From CAYQAE01 sp964415445 [NCBI: uncultured archaeon] (lineage in GTDB: Archaea; CAYQAE01): 43,670 nt of DNA. The position numbers and the translations under genes are program-made. The stretch spans positions 1-43,670 of the forward strand of contig CAYQAE010000006.1 of NCBI GenBank assembly GCA_964415445.1, given 5' to 3'. Under the pieces are notes generated by a model that did no database searches, had not been told where the DNA came from, and worked only from the letters and a program-made list of their open reading frames with translations. This document shows positions 23,431 through 32,239 of the stretch, one piece after another; position 1 is the first letter of the stretch, and each line of letters starts with the position of its first letter.

Positions 23431-24216
23431 CTACCCAATCTCAGTTCCAATTGCATTTTTGCCATCTAATACATTTCTTAAATTACTATAATTTTCTAAA
23501 TTAATTATCCAAGATTTTGAACCTAATTTTGAGATCTCCAACATCTCTTCTAATTTTTTAACTATCCCACCTGTGACATCAATTTCTTTGTTGTATCCGA
23601 ATTTTGAAAAATTAAAGTTCTCATCAATATTTGAAATTAGCTGTGCCTTAGGATTTACTTTTGGATCATCTGTATAGACTCCATCTACATCACAACCAAA
23701 AATAATTAATTTTGGATGAAATTGCCTAGCTAGACATTTAATGATAGTATCACCAGATAGAATAGAAAACTCTTGTTTATTATTGTAGATTGCATCACCA
23801 TAGAGCACAGGGAAAAATCCTGAATTTAGAAAAGCCTCAACGGAATTAAAATTATATTTATATTTTCCATCTTCCAACATAAATATAGCAGAGGGCTGAA
23901 TACTTACCACAGGTAATTTTAATTTTGAGAGCTCATCAACTACGATATAATTTAGTCTCTGCATAGCTTTTCGAGTCTCAACTAGGCCTTCATATGATGA
24001 GTGGGATAAACCTAAATTTACCTTATACTTTTTTGCAACAGGATGACCATAAGAACCTCCACCATGGACAAAAATAAATGAATATATATCTTTATAATCA
24101 GAAATAACTTCTGCCACTTCTTTTATGACATTTTTTTTTGCCTTAAATTCAACTTCCTTGTCAGTAACTACACTCCCGCCAAGTTTTAAAATAACAAGAT
24201 CACGCAAGATCTTCAC
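23431..24216 (-). CDS. ipk: isopentenyl phosphate kinase
   Basis: Phosphorylates isopentenyl phosphate to IPP in the archaeal mevalonate pathway. The 261 residues have the amino-acid-kinase fold: KLGGSVVTDK (about 11-20), VHGGGSYGHPVAKKY (about 49-63) with the family's catalytic histidine after SYG, LSGDTIIK (about 148-155), and DVDGVYTDDPK (about 171-181). The likely start is the GTG that overlaps the upstream memo stop codon (GTGA), so translation is coupled. In many archaea a mevalonate kinase gene sits between memo and ipk; here it is absent from this site. Confidence 0.92.
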   Translation of the reverse strand: MKILRDLVILKLGGSVVTDKEVEFKAKKNVIKEVAEVISDYKDIYSFIFVHGGGSYGHPVAKKYKVNLGLSHSSYEGLVETRKAMQRLNYIVVDELSKLKLPVVSIQPSAIFMLEDGKYKYNFNSVEAFLNSGFFPVLYGDAIYNNKQEFSILSGDTIIKCLARQFHPKLIIFGCDVDGVYTDDPKVNPKAQLISNIDENFNFSKFGYNKEIDVTGGIVKKLEEMLEISKLGSKSWIINLENYSNLRNVLDGKNAIGTEIG

Positions 24217-25031
24217 TTCTCAAAAATAATTGAGGCATATCCTACAACATCTGGCATTTTGCGAACGTCGCCACTTGTTGCATATTTTAGCAAACTAGCT
24301 TTTTTCAATCCTAATTTTTCTAAAGTACACATTGCAGTCAAAATTGGACCATATCCACAAATTGAAAGATGATTTTCTTGAACTTCTTCAAAGAAGCCAT
24401 CTGGATCTAAGTTGATGATATGCTCTATTGCTTTTCTATCTTTTTTTTCTGCTACATCTTTTGGTTCATAATGGGTAAAATCTGAACTTGCAATTATCAT
24501 TACATTTTTATCCTTGCAAACTGCTGCTATAGCTTCACCTAAATTTTTAGCTACTTCTAAATCTTGTCTCATAAAAGCAATCGGCACAAAGGAAAAATTT
24601 TTTTTAATGTATTGTAAAAATGGAAGCTGAACTTCAATTGAATGTTCTCTTAGATGTGCAAGTTCGTCGGCAACACTATCTTTAGAATTATTTGCAATCT
24701 CATCTGCTAGATCTGAGTTTATCTCAACACTACCTAGAGGAGTTAACCACTCACCTTCGGTCATAATAGATATGGGGGATCCTAATCCAGTATGGTTTGG
24801 CCCAAAAATGATGAATGTGTCAATATCATAATCTTGTATTGCCTTATATACGTGTGCTGCAACTGGGCCAGAAAACGTATATCCTGCATGTGGAACTATA
24901 GCACCTACTATATTTTCAGAAGAGAATTTTTCTTTTGGACCCAACTTATGTTCAAAACAACCTTTTATTTGTTGGGTGAGTTCTTCTTTTGTGGCTGCAT
25001 AAAACATTCCTGCAACAGCAGGTGATCTCAT
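24213..25031 (-). CDS. MEMO family protein
   Basis: 272 residues of the MEMO family, a homologue of LigB-type dioxygenases and of the human motility mediator. The archaeal role is not established. Motifs: RSPAVAGMFYAA at the N-terminus, VPHAGYTFSGPVAAHVY (about 47-63), FGPNHTGLG (about 76-84), HSIEVQLPFLQYI (about 129-141), and ASSDFTHYEP (about 182-191), supplying the conserved histidines of the pocket. The C-terminus contains CGYGPI and GYASIIF. Start ATG overlaps the rps2 stop (ATGA), and its own stop overlaps ipk, giving a three-gene coupled operon. Confidence 0.92.
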   Translation of the reverse strand: MRSPAVAGMFYAATKEELTQQIKGCFEHKLGPKEKFSSENIVGAIVPHAGYTFSGPVAAHVYKAIQDYDIDTFIIFGPNHTGLGSPISIMTEGEWLTPLGSVEINSDLADEIANNSKDSVADELAHLREHSIEVQLPFLQYIKKNFSFVPIAFMRQDLEVAKNLGEAIAAVCKDKNVMIIASSDFTHYEPKDVAEKKDRKAIEHIINLDPDGFFEEVQENHLSICGYGPILTAMCTLEKLGLKKASLLKYATSGDVRKMPDVVGYASIIFEK

Positions 25032-25639
25032 GTACTCACTCTCATGCCAAAATCTTCTTTTTTAGTCGTAAACTCTTCATCAGAGGAAATTTTGCCTTTT
25101 AATTTTAAATATTCACGAGTTATTAACCAAAAAACAAGTGCAAGAGCTTTTCTCCCTTTATTATTTGTAGGAACAACTAAATCTACATTGTTAAGCATAT
25201 TATCTGTATCAACTAATGCTATAACAGGAATGCCTGCTTTTGTGGCTTCAGATAATGCTTGTGAATCTGCACGTGGATCGCACAAAACCAAAAGTTTTGG
25301 TTCCATAAATTTAGGATACGATGGATTGGTAAGTGTACCTGGAACAAATCTTCCATTAAAATACTTTGAACCGATTATTTCTGCAAATTTTCTCACAGGA
25401 AGATGTCCATATACTCTTGCTGCAACTGCCAATATCTCATGTGGTTCATAATTTGCAATAAATTTTATTGCAGCTTTTAATTTGCTATCTGTAGTTTTAA
25501 TATCTAACACATGTAATCCATCTGGTCTTAGACGATAGATATATTTTTTCATATGCTCAGTTCGCTGCTGAGTTCCAATATGTACACCAGCAGATAGATA
25601 ATCTTCGATTGGTATTAAATACTCCTCTGACATATTCAT
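25028..25639 (-). CDS. rps2: 30S ribosomal protein uS2
   Basis: Small-subunit ribosomal protein. The 203 residues have the archaeal S2 pattern: YLSAGVHIGTQQRTEHMKKY (about 14-33), RPDGLHVLDI (about 38-47), GRFVPGTLTNPSYPKF (about 96-111), LCDPRADSQALSEA (about 119-132), and VDTDNMLNNVDLVVPTNNKG (about 143-162). ATG 25639 or ATG 25633 can start it. The stop overlaps memo. rps2-memo-ipk order is widespread in archaea and supports the annotation of all three. Confidence 0.96.
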   Translation of the reverse strand: MNMSEEYLIPIEDYLSAGVHIGTQQRTEHMKKYIYRLRPDGLHVLDIKTTDSKLKAAIKFIANYEPHEILAVAARVYGHLPVRKFAEIIGSKYFNGRFVPGTLTNPSYPKFMEPKLLVLCDPRADSQALSEATKAGIPVIALVDTDNMLNNVDLVVPTNNKGRKALALVFWLITREYLKLKGKISSDEEFTTKKEDFGMRVST

Positions 25640-25677
25640 TCACGCATGTAGATACTAAAAAATGATCATTTAAAAAT

Positions 25678-25687
25678 CTTTATAAAG
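25678..25687 (-). promoter_or_regulatory. TATA box of the rps2 operon
   Basis: A palindromic CTTTATAAAG lies about 40 bases before the rps2 start. Transcription would begin near 25657, leaving a leader of about 18 bases. This likely drives the coupled rps2-memo-ipk genes. Confidence 0.5.
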
Positions 25688-25773
25688 GTGAATTTTTTGT
25701 AAAAAAGAATATAGAAGAATTATTTTAAGAGTTAGCTCTTATTTTACCTTTTATTTCATAAAAGTTTATAATT

Positions 25774-25920
25774 CTATTTTACTAGTTCTAAAATATGTTT
25801 TATTGATGTAGCTAATTCATAACAAATTCTTTTTACATCTTCTTGAGCTAAGTTTTGAATATGCATGCTTGCATTAACTAAATTTTTTTTTGCAAGTTCT
25901 AAATGATCTTCCTCAGACAT
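25774..25920 (-). CDS. 48-aa acidic helical protein, unknown
   Basis: A short gene from ATG 25920 to TAG 25774. GGTG lies at good spacing before the start (AATAGGTGTTTTTTT). The product is one or two amphipathic helices (MSEEDHLELAKKNLVNASMH, then a second helix with CYELATSIKHILELVK). No motif is recognised. It sits between rps2 and the divergent gatB with enough space for its own promoter. The ribosome binding site and composition make it likely real. Confidence 0.55.
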   Translation of the reverse strand: MSEEDHLELAKKNLVNASMHIQNLAQEDVKRICYELATSIKHILELVK

Positions 25921-26013
25921 AAAAAAACACCTATTATTTTATGTCAGCAAACTAAAATTTTAAGTTTTCTACTGTTTTGTGAAAATTGAAAATTTATTCA
26001 TTTGGGTGCTAAT

Positions 26014-27453
26014 ATGTCTGATGATTTTAAGGTAGTTATAGGTTTGGAATGCCATGTTCAACTAACTAGTTTGAAAACTAAATTATTTTGCTCATGTACT
26101 ACAAATTATAGGGAGGAAGAACCAAATTCATGCACATGTCCAGTGTGTTTAGGTCTCCCTGGTAGTTTACCTGTGCTAAATAAGGGTGCAATTGATTCTG
26201 CAATTATTCTAGCTAAGGCACTAAATAGTTCGGTGCCAGAAGATACATTTTTTTATAGAAAGCAGTATTTTTATCCTGATATGTCAAAAAATTATCAAAT
26301 ATCTCAATATGATACAGGAGATGCAGTTCCTATTGCAAGTGGCGGTTATTTAACTTTTAAAGCGGGTGATAGGACAAAAAAGGTGAGAATTACTAGAATT
26401 CAACTTGAAGAAGATCCTGCAAAGTTAGTTCATAAGGGAACAATTTCTGCATCAAAATATGCTTTAGTAGATTATAATAGATGTGGGATGCCATTATGTG
26501 AGATTGTAACAGAACCTGATATTAAATCACCTAAAGAAGCTAGACTTCTTTTGCAAAAATTAAGATCTATTTTAGAACATTTAGGGATATCTGATGGTGC
26601 TCTAGATGGGGCTATGAGATGTGATGCAAATATATCTTTAGAAGGCGGGGCAAGAGTTGAGATAAAAAATATTACATCATTTAAAGCTGTGGAGCGTGCA
26701 TTAAATTTTGAAATAACTCGACAAAAAAATATGCTAAGGAGAAAAAGGTCTGTAGTGCAAGAGACTAGACATTTTGATGAAAATAGAAAGATAACTATTT
26801 CTTTAAGGACAAAAGAGACAGAAAGTGATTATAGATATTTTCCTGAGCCAGATTTAGTTCCAATATCAGTAGATGACGAAAAAATCAAAGAAATTGAATC
26901 AAAGATGGCAGAGCTACCTGATGCTCGTATAATAAGAATGATATCTCAATACAATATACCTGAGTATAATGCTTCAGTACTTACTATGGATAAATGTTTA
27001 GCTGATTTTTTTGAAAAATGTTGTAGTATATATTCAAATTATAAGGAAATTAGCAACTGGATGATGGGTGATTTATTAAAATATCTTAAAAAACATAATT
27101 TAGAACTTTATGAAGCAAAAATGACACCTAAGCAATTTGTAGGATTATTAAAACAAATTGAAGAGGGTAAAATTAGTGGAAAAATTGCTAAAATGGTCTT
27201 AGATGAGTGGATAAAGACAGGTCAGAATCCAAATAAAATTATTAAGAAGAAAAATTTAGTTAAAATTCAAGATAAGAATGAAATATCCTCTGTTATTGAA
27301 GATGTATTTTCAAAAAACAAATCTGCGGTTTTAGATGCCAAAGGAGATAAAAAGGCAGTTAATTTTTTAGTAGGGGAAGTAATGAAGAAAACAAGAGGTC
27401 GTGCAGACCCCACACTGACTAATAAACTAATAAAAGAAAAATTAAATAGTTAA
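26014..27453 (+). CDS. gatB: Asp-tRNA(Asn)/Glu-tRNA(Gln) amidotransferase subunit B
   Basis: Part of the GatCAB complex that turns Asp-tRNA-Asn (and in some organisms Glu-tRNA-Gln) into the amidated form; GatB binds tRNA and holds the kinase step. 479 residues: VIGLECHVQL (about 8-17), CTCPVCLGLPGSLPVLN (about 40-56) with zinc-ligand cysteines, RKQYFYPDMSKNYQISQYD (about 84-102), LVDYNRCGMPLCEIVTEPD (about 150-168), RCDANISL (about 206-213), KNITSFKAVERALNFE (about 221-236) and RTKETESDYRYFPEPDL (about 267-283), plus a C-terminal YqeY-like tail. It lacks the AspRS-like insertion of GatE. Start ATG 26014 follows a GGGTG site. tRNA-Arg(CCT) begins on the next base after its stop. Confidence 0.95.
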   Translation: MSDDFKVVIGLECHVQLTSLKTKLFCSCTTNYREEEPNSCTCPVCLGLPGSLPVLNKGAIDSAIILAKALNSSVPEDTFFYRKQYFYPDMSKNYQISQYDTGDAVPIASGGYLTFKAGDRTKKVRITRIQLEEDPAKLVHKGTISASKYALVDYNRCGMPLCEIVTEPDIKSPKEARLLLQKLRSILEHLGISDGALDGAMRCDANISLEGGARVEIKNITSFKAVERALNFEITRQKNMLRRKRSVVQETRHFDENRKITISLRTKETESDYRYFPEPDLVPISVDDEKIKEIESKMAELPDARIIRMISQYNIPEYNASVLTMDKCLADFFEKCCSIYSNYKEISNWMMGDLLKYLKKHNLELYEAKMTPKQFVGLLKQIEEGKISGKIAKMVLDEWIKTGQNPNKIIKKKNLVKIQDKNEISSVIEDVFSKNKSAVLDAKGDKKAVNFLVGEVMKKTRGRADPTLTNKLIKEKLNS

Positions 27454-27562
27454 GGGCCCGTAGCATAGTTTGGACATGTTAAATACCAAATAACGCGACA
27501 GCCTCCTATTTTTTAAAAAAGGCGAGAGCTGTAGATCGCGGGTTCAAATCCCGCCGGGTCCG
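27454..27562 (+). tRNA. tRNA-Arg (CCT) with two introns
   Basis: The exons form a 75-base tRNA: acceptor GGGCCCG/CGGGTCC, D-arm, anticodon stem ACAGC/GCTGT, loop CTCCTAA with anticodon CCT at 27505-27507, T-arm GCGGG-TTCAAAT-CCCGC, discriminator G. Intron 1 is 27476-27491 (16 bases), in the D-loop just before A21; BHB helix TTGG/CCAA supports this site, at the cost of an A-C mismatch in the D-stem. Placing it three bases later would restore that pair but lose A21. Intron 2 is 27509-27526 (18 bases) at 37/38, with a T6/A6 inner hairpin and a central helix having one mismatch. The gene starts directly after the gatB stop codon, so it is probably co-transcribed. Confidence 0.9.
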
Positions 27563-27626
27563 CTTATTTTATATTATACATTAGTTATATAAATAAATAT
27601 GTATATGAAATAGTGGCGATATAGAT

Positions 27627-28631
27627 ATGAAATCTGAAAAAATTTCAGTTTTTTTGATGGCAAGCATACTTGTTATGGCATCTTTTTGCATTTTTGGATG
27701 TCTAGGTGATGATGATGACAATGAAGATGATAATGGTGATAACAATACAACAGATAATAATACTACCGAAACTTCTCCAAGAGAGTACCGTGGTTCTATG
27801 GCTTGTGGCGATATAATGACACTTATTGTATGTGAAAATAATCATACAATTTGGTATGACAATTTTCATACAGGCGAATCAGGTTGGGTAAATTACACTG
27901 AAAACCCAGATGGTACATATAATGTAACAGCACCTGATGGCGAAATTTACAAAGCAGTGGAAATGGCTGGATATGCGATTATTGCATATATTCCCGGCGG
28001 CGGTGAAAATTCGTCACTTGTTGTGGGTCTAAATATTACAACTGCAACAGAAGCAGATTTAGTAGGTAATTATACCTTTTTATCTCAAAATCCACCAGAT
28101 GAAACAGATTATGGGATGGTAGAAGGCTATGGCAATGGAACACTTAAAGTAAATGTAAGTAGTGATTATCGTAACAATGAGTCATTTAATGTTCAACTAA
28201 CTTCAAACGGAGATGGAACATTTAATTGCTCAGGAGGAGGAACAGAAAATTGGACTGCGTTTTTATTACCTAACAATGTTTTAATGTTTGATAGAGGAGA
28301 AGATAGTGGATTTGTAGTAGGTGTAAAGAGACCTGATTCTAATTTATCTGGAGCAGACCTAGCAGGTGATTGGAAACTTTTAAATCACGAAGGTAATGAA
28401 GGAGATTGTACAATCTACCAAAATATTTCAGGATTTTATGTTGATTATTTATGGGCAGATGGTGATAATGGCACTGCTCCTATGATTCAAGATCCAGAAG
28501 TACATGGGCTTTTTACGGTAAATATTGATACAAATGACGAAGTGAAATTAATAGTTCTTCCAGGCAAAATGATAATTTGGGTAGATTATAAGAGAGATGG
28601 TTATGGGTTTGCACTTTATCAAGAGCCATAA
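27627..28631 (+). CDS. secreted lipoprotein, tandem paralogue 1
   Basis: 334 residues. An N-terminal signal (about 1-25) ends at a lipobox-like FGCLG (cysteine about 25), followed by a Asp/Asn/Thr spacer (about 27-50) that would lift the protein off the membrane. The mature part is beta-rich, with N-glycosylation sequons, and contains repeated modules such as ADLVGNYTF (about 147) and ADLAGDWKLL (about 246), each starting a strand-rich unit like a small lipocalin-style barrel. A sharp SNGDGTFNCSGGGTENW segment (about 192-208) is shared with its neighbour. Function unknown. Confidence 0.75.
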   Translation: MKSEKISVFLMASILVMASFCIFGCLGDDDDNEDDNGDNNTTDNNTTETSPREYRGSMACGDIMTLIVCENNHTIWYDNFHTGESGWVNYTENPDGTYNVTAPDGEIYKAVEMAGYAIIAYIPGGGENSSLVVGLNITTATEADLVGNYTFLSQNPPDETDYGMVEGYGNGTLKVNVSSDYRNNESFNVQLTSNGDGTFNCSGGGTENWTAFLLPNNVLMFDRGEDSGFVVGVKRPDSNLSGADLAGDWKLLNHEGNEGDCTIYQNISGFYVDYLWADGDNGTAPMIQDPEVHGLFTVNIDTNDEVKLIVLPGKMIIWVDYKRDGYGFALYQEP

Positions 28632-28720
28632 GCTTCCATTATTTTTCTTTTTTTATTAAAAATATATGCAAAAATTCCTACAATTTTTAAAATATAATGA
28701 TAATATATAAATTGATTCAA

Positions 28721-29707
28721 ATGAAAACAAAAAGCTGGCCTATTTTTTTGATATTGGCTATTTTTATGAGCGCATCATTCTGTATTTTTGGATGTTTAGG
28801 CGGAGATGACGATGATGATACAACAGAAGGCAATAATACAACTACAGAGAATGATACTACAGATTCTGTCAGAGAATATTTTGGAGCTTTATCTGTTGGG
28901 GATTTGATGGATATTGTAATCTGTGAAAATAATCATACTATTTGGTATAGAAATAGATATACTGGATCTACAGGTTGGGCAAATTATACTGTCAATTCTG
29001 ATGGAAGCTACAACGTTACAGTCCCTGGTGGAGAGATATACAAAGCTGTAGAATTAAAAGACTATGCAGTAGTGGCTTATATGCCAAGAAATAATACTGC
29101 AAACGGTACATTGGTAGCCCTGAATTTACAGTCAGGAACTAATTTAACAAACATTGCAGACAATTATACATATGTAATGCATGATTCTAGTGGGACAGAT
29201 TATGGGTATGCAGAAGCACTAGCAAATGGAACGGTTTATGTCAATGAAACAAGTAGAGGAACCACAATGAATTTTACAATGATTTCAAACGGCGATGGAA
29301 CATTTAATTGCTCAGGAGGAGGAACAGATAATTGGACTGGCATGGCACTACCTAATAATGTAATGATGTTTGATTTGGGTGCAGGTCAAGGTTTTGTGGT
29401 GGGTGTAAAAAGACCAGACGCAGCATTAGATCCGACAGATGTAGTAGGCAATTGGACACTTATTAGGAATAACGGCCAAGAAGGAGTTGCAGAAGTATAC
29501 AATACAACACCAACCGATGTGCATGTTAATTTTACAATTGCAAATGGCCCACAAGAACATGATACAATAGTACAAGATACAACAGTACATGGACTTTTTA
29601 ACATGACTCTATCAGGCAACAAATTGATAGTTCTACCAGATAAAATGGTTATATGGGTAGATATAGATACAAACGACTATGGATTTGCACTATACCAAGA
29701 ACCATAA
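28721..29707 (+). CDS. secreted lipoprotein, tandem paralogue 2
   Basis: 328 residues, a clear duplicate of the gene before it: signal peptide with FGCLGGDDDDD (cysteine about 25), Thr/Asn-rich spacer, then the same module order. Shared segments include ICENNHTIWYRN, SNGDGTFNCSGGGTDNW, GFVVGVKRPDA, and a C-terminus ending YGFALYQEP. Insertions differ in the middle, so the copies have diverged. Start ATG 28721 gives a typical signal; an ATG eight codons upstream falls within the promoter-like TATA sequence and is unlikely. Probable surface or cell-envelope protein. Confidence 0.75.
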   Translation: MKTKSWPIFLILAIFMSASFCIFGCLGGDDDDDTTEGNNTTTENDTTDSVREYFGALSVGDLMDIVICENNHTIWYRNRYTGSTGWANYTVNSDGSYNVTVPGGEIYKAVELKDYAVVAYMPRNNTANGTLVALNLQSGTNLTNIADNYTYVMHDSSGTDYGYAEALANGTVYVNETSRGTTMNFTMISNGDGTFNCSGGGTDNWTGMALPNNVMMFDLGAGQGFVVGVKRPDAALDPTDVVGNWTLIRNNGQEGVAEVYNTTPTDVHVNFTIANGPQEHDTIVQDTTVHGLFNMTLSGNKLIVLPDKMVIWVDIDTNDYGFALYQEP

Positions 29708-29830
29708 ACTCTAACTTTTTCTTTTTTTTATTTATGCAATTAAATCAAATTTGACTCTTTTGAAAAATAAAAAATATTATAATAAATCTCATTGATGGAT
29801 TTATAAATTTGAAATTTTAGGGTGTTAATT

Positions 29831-30280
29831 ATGGGATTATTTGGTGGTAAGAAAAAAAAGGATGAAGATGAAGAAGACGAAGAAGAATTTGAAGAAGATC
29901 TCGATGAAGAAGATTATGTAATTTCTGAAGAAAAAGAGAAAAAAGGCCGTGAATTAGAACAAAAGTACGGTATTCAAGCTTCAGCTCGCTTAGAATTATT
30001 TAATCCTGAAAATTTAGAAGATCGTGCAGCTTTTACGATCAAAAATGTAGCTCACACTACAGTAATTGTTCCTTCACATACTAATATTGAAATAAAAATA
30101 CATCATTGGGATGGGACCGATTTAGAAGAAGAAATTGCGGTGGAAGAGGAATTAATTATACCTCCGAAAGATGAATATAGATTTGAAATTGATGGTGTTT
30201 CTTTTTGGACAGGAGATAGAATCATTCTATACTATGAAACAGAAGATAGAGGTAGAGAGACATCGCTATATCGTATGTAA
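29831..30280 (+). CDS. acidic linker plus beta-domain protein, possible ABC-unit accessory
   Basis: 149 residues. GLFGGKKKKDEDEEDEEEFE at the N-terminus is a basic-then-acidic low-complexity tail. From about residue 40 onward a compact beta-rich domain follows (ASARLELFNPENLEDRAAF, TTVIVPSHTNIEIKIHHW). No membrane helix. Unrecognised. ATG 29831 is preferred, with AGGGTG upstream. It precedes the ABC permease by 54 bases on the same strand, so it may belong to that transporter unit, perhaps as a cytosolic adaptor; that is only context. Confidence 0.6.
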   Translation: MGLFGGKKKKDEDEEDEEEFEEDLDEEDYVISEEKEKKGRELEQKYGIQASARLELFNPENLEDRAAFTIKNVAHTTVIVPSHTNIEIKIHHWDGTDLEEEIAVEEELIIPPKDEYRFEIDGVSFWTGDRIILYYETEDRGRETSLYRM

Positions 30281-30334
30281 AGACACCAAAGAAAGACAAA
30301 ATTTTTGTCATATTTTTAGATATGGAGATTTGAG

Positions 30335-32239
30335 ATGGGAGCATTATCTCTTGCAGTTAGAGATTTGAAAAGAAGAAAAGGAAATACAGCTATTGCTGTA
30401 TTATCTGTAATTATTGGAATAAGTACCTTTTTAGCTATCCAACCCTTAGCTGAACAATTCAAAGTGGCTTCAGTTGGCTCATATGATGTACCTTTAGTTG
30501 TATCTGAATCTTCTAGTTGGTTTGAACTTTGGGCATCTTTTAAAAGTCCAGAAATCTCAGAATCTGAAATTGAAAGGATTCAAAATATTGATGGAGTAAA
30601 TTATACTACAGCACATATTGCACCAATTAATGCTTATATCAAAACACCAACAGTTGAAGATGGTGTTTTAGAATTTGAAAGACCTGATAGTATAAATCCA
30701 CAGGCTGAACCCAATGTTAGATCTGTTGAGATAATAGGAGTAGATACAGAACTTGAAAATAGGTGGTGGTTCTATGAATTTGGAACATATCTAAATCAAA
30801 CTATTGTAGAAGGCTCATATTTTTCTGATGATAAAAAAATCGGATATTGTATTCTAACGCAGGATTTTATTGAGAGAGAAAGAATAAATATATCTGTGGG
30901 TGATACTGTAGTTGTCAATGATGATTTGGAAGATAAAGGTGTGTCAAAAGTAGAAGAAGCTAGAATTGTATCAAGCCCTGCGACTCATAAAAAAATGGAA
31001 TTTGAGGTTTTAGCAATTATAGATTATGATCTTATTAATATGACAGAGACTTTCAATTATATCCAATCTGATATGATTATTTCCCTATCTGATGCAAAAG
31101 AATTATTTAATGTAGATAAAGATAAAGTTTCAGAGATATATGTGAGAGTTGATCCAGAAAAAATTAATGATGTAGTAATTGAGATTAAAAAAGAAAGTAA
31201 CTTGGCTTTGTTTTTTTTAAAGAGTGGACAGATGGAAGCTGCAACTTCAGCTGAGACTGCAAATAAAGGCACAATAGTTTTGGCTTTCTTAGCTGTTGGA
31301 ATTGTAATATTTGTAATTATGATGACTAGAATTTATGAAAGAGTTAAAGACATAGGTATTATGGGGTCTTTTGGAGCAACTGTTGGAAAAATTACTTTAG
31401 TATTTTTATTTGAAGCCATATTCATTGGTATTTTAGGTGGTATCGGTGGACTTTTGGTAGGGATATTTTTATCACAAACTCTAAGTATGGTAAATATCTC
31501 ATTGACTGCAAATACAATATTTTTAACATTCTTTATCTCAATTGGAATTTGTGTAATTTCTACATTGCTTCCTGCATTTAAAGCTGCAATGTATGATCCA
31601 CTTTTGGCTATGAAATATGGATTAGAGTCTTCATCTGAAGTTCATCTAGGTCCAATTTATAGAGGATTAATCGGATTTTTAGAAAAAATCAAGAAAGTAT
31701 ATCTAACGATGTCTGTAAAGAATCTATTTAGAAGATTTACTCGCACGGTATCTACAATTTTGGGAATCACTGTTGGTATGGCTTTATTTGTTTATTTAAT
31801 GGTGACTTCAAATGGTATAATTAGTCAACTTCCACAAGAGCAAGAAACAATACGTGATTATCAACTAGCTTTGGCATTTGCTGCTATAGTTATTGGTTCT
31901 TTGGGAATTTTCAATACCATGATTACATCAGTTCAAGAGAGACAAAAAGAGATAGGTACAATGGTTGCAATTGGTGCTCAACCAAAACACGTGCTTAAAA
32001 TGTTTTTATATGAAGCTATAATTATTGGTCTTTTAGGTGGACTCTTTGGAGGATTGTTTGGAGTCTTATTTTCATTTATTCCTTTCTATGGTCAACTTTC
32101 ATTTCCTTGGGTAACTTCATTTGTTTGGATGGGTGTAGGTATTATATTTTCAATAGGAGTAAGTGTCCTTGCAAGTAGTTATCCTGCATATAAAGCATCT
32201 AAAATGACACCAGTCGAGGCGTTTTCTCATGAGCTCTAG
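30335..32239 (+). CDS. FtsX/MacB-type ABC transporter permease
   Basis: 634 residues. A cytosolic start with RDLKRRKGNTAIAVLSVIIG leads into helix 1 (about 17-38). A large extracellular domain occupies about 45-305 (MacB periplasmic-core-like), then three helices (about 310-425) contain the FtsX pattern RVKDIGIMGSFGATVGKI (about 332-349). A second half (about 450-634) repeats the plan with a much shorter outside loop and RQKEIGTMVAIGAQPKHVL (about 541-559). The protein is thus two FtsX units in one chain. Such exporters drive lipoprotein release, peptide export or envelope signalling. The ATPase gene overlaps its end. Confidence 0.85.
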   Translation: MGALSLAVRDLKRRKGNTAIAVLSVIIGISTFLAIQPLAEQFKVASVGSYDVPLVVSESSSWFELWASFKSPEISESEIERIQNIDGVNYTTAHIAPINAYIKTPTVEDGVLEFERPDSINPQAEPNVRSVEIIGVDTELENRWWFYEFGTYLNQTIVEGSYFSDDKKIGYCILTQDFIERERINISVGDTVVVNDDLEDKGVSKVEEARIVSSPATHKKMEFEVLAIIDYDLINMTETFNYIQSDMIISLSDAKELFNVDKDKVSEIYVRVDPEKINDVVIEIKKESNLALFFLKSGQMEAATSAETANKGTIVLAFLAVGIVIFVIMMTRIYERVKDIGIMGSFGATVGKITLVFLFEAIFIGILGGIGGLLVGIFLSQTLSMVNISLTANTIFLTFFISIGICVISTLLPAFKAAMYDPLLAMKYGLESSSEVHLGPIYRGLIGFLEKIKKVYLTMSVKNLFRRFTRTVSTILGITVGMALFVYLMVTSNGIISQLPQEQETIRDYQLALAFAAIVIGSLGIFNTMITSVQERQKEIGTMVAIGAQPKHVLKMFLYEAIIIGLLGGLFGGLFGVLFSFIPFYGQLSFPWVTSFVWMGVGIIFSIGVSVLASSYPAYKASKMTPVEAFSHEL

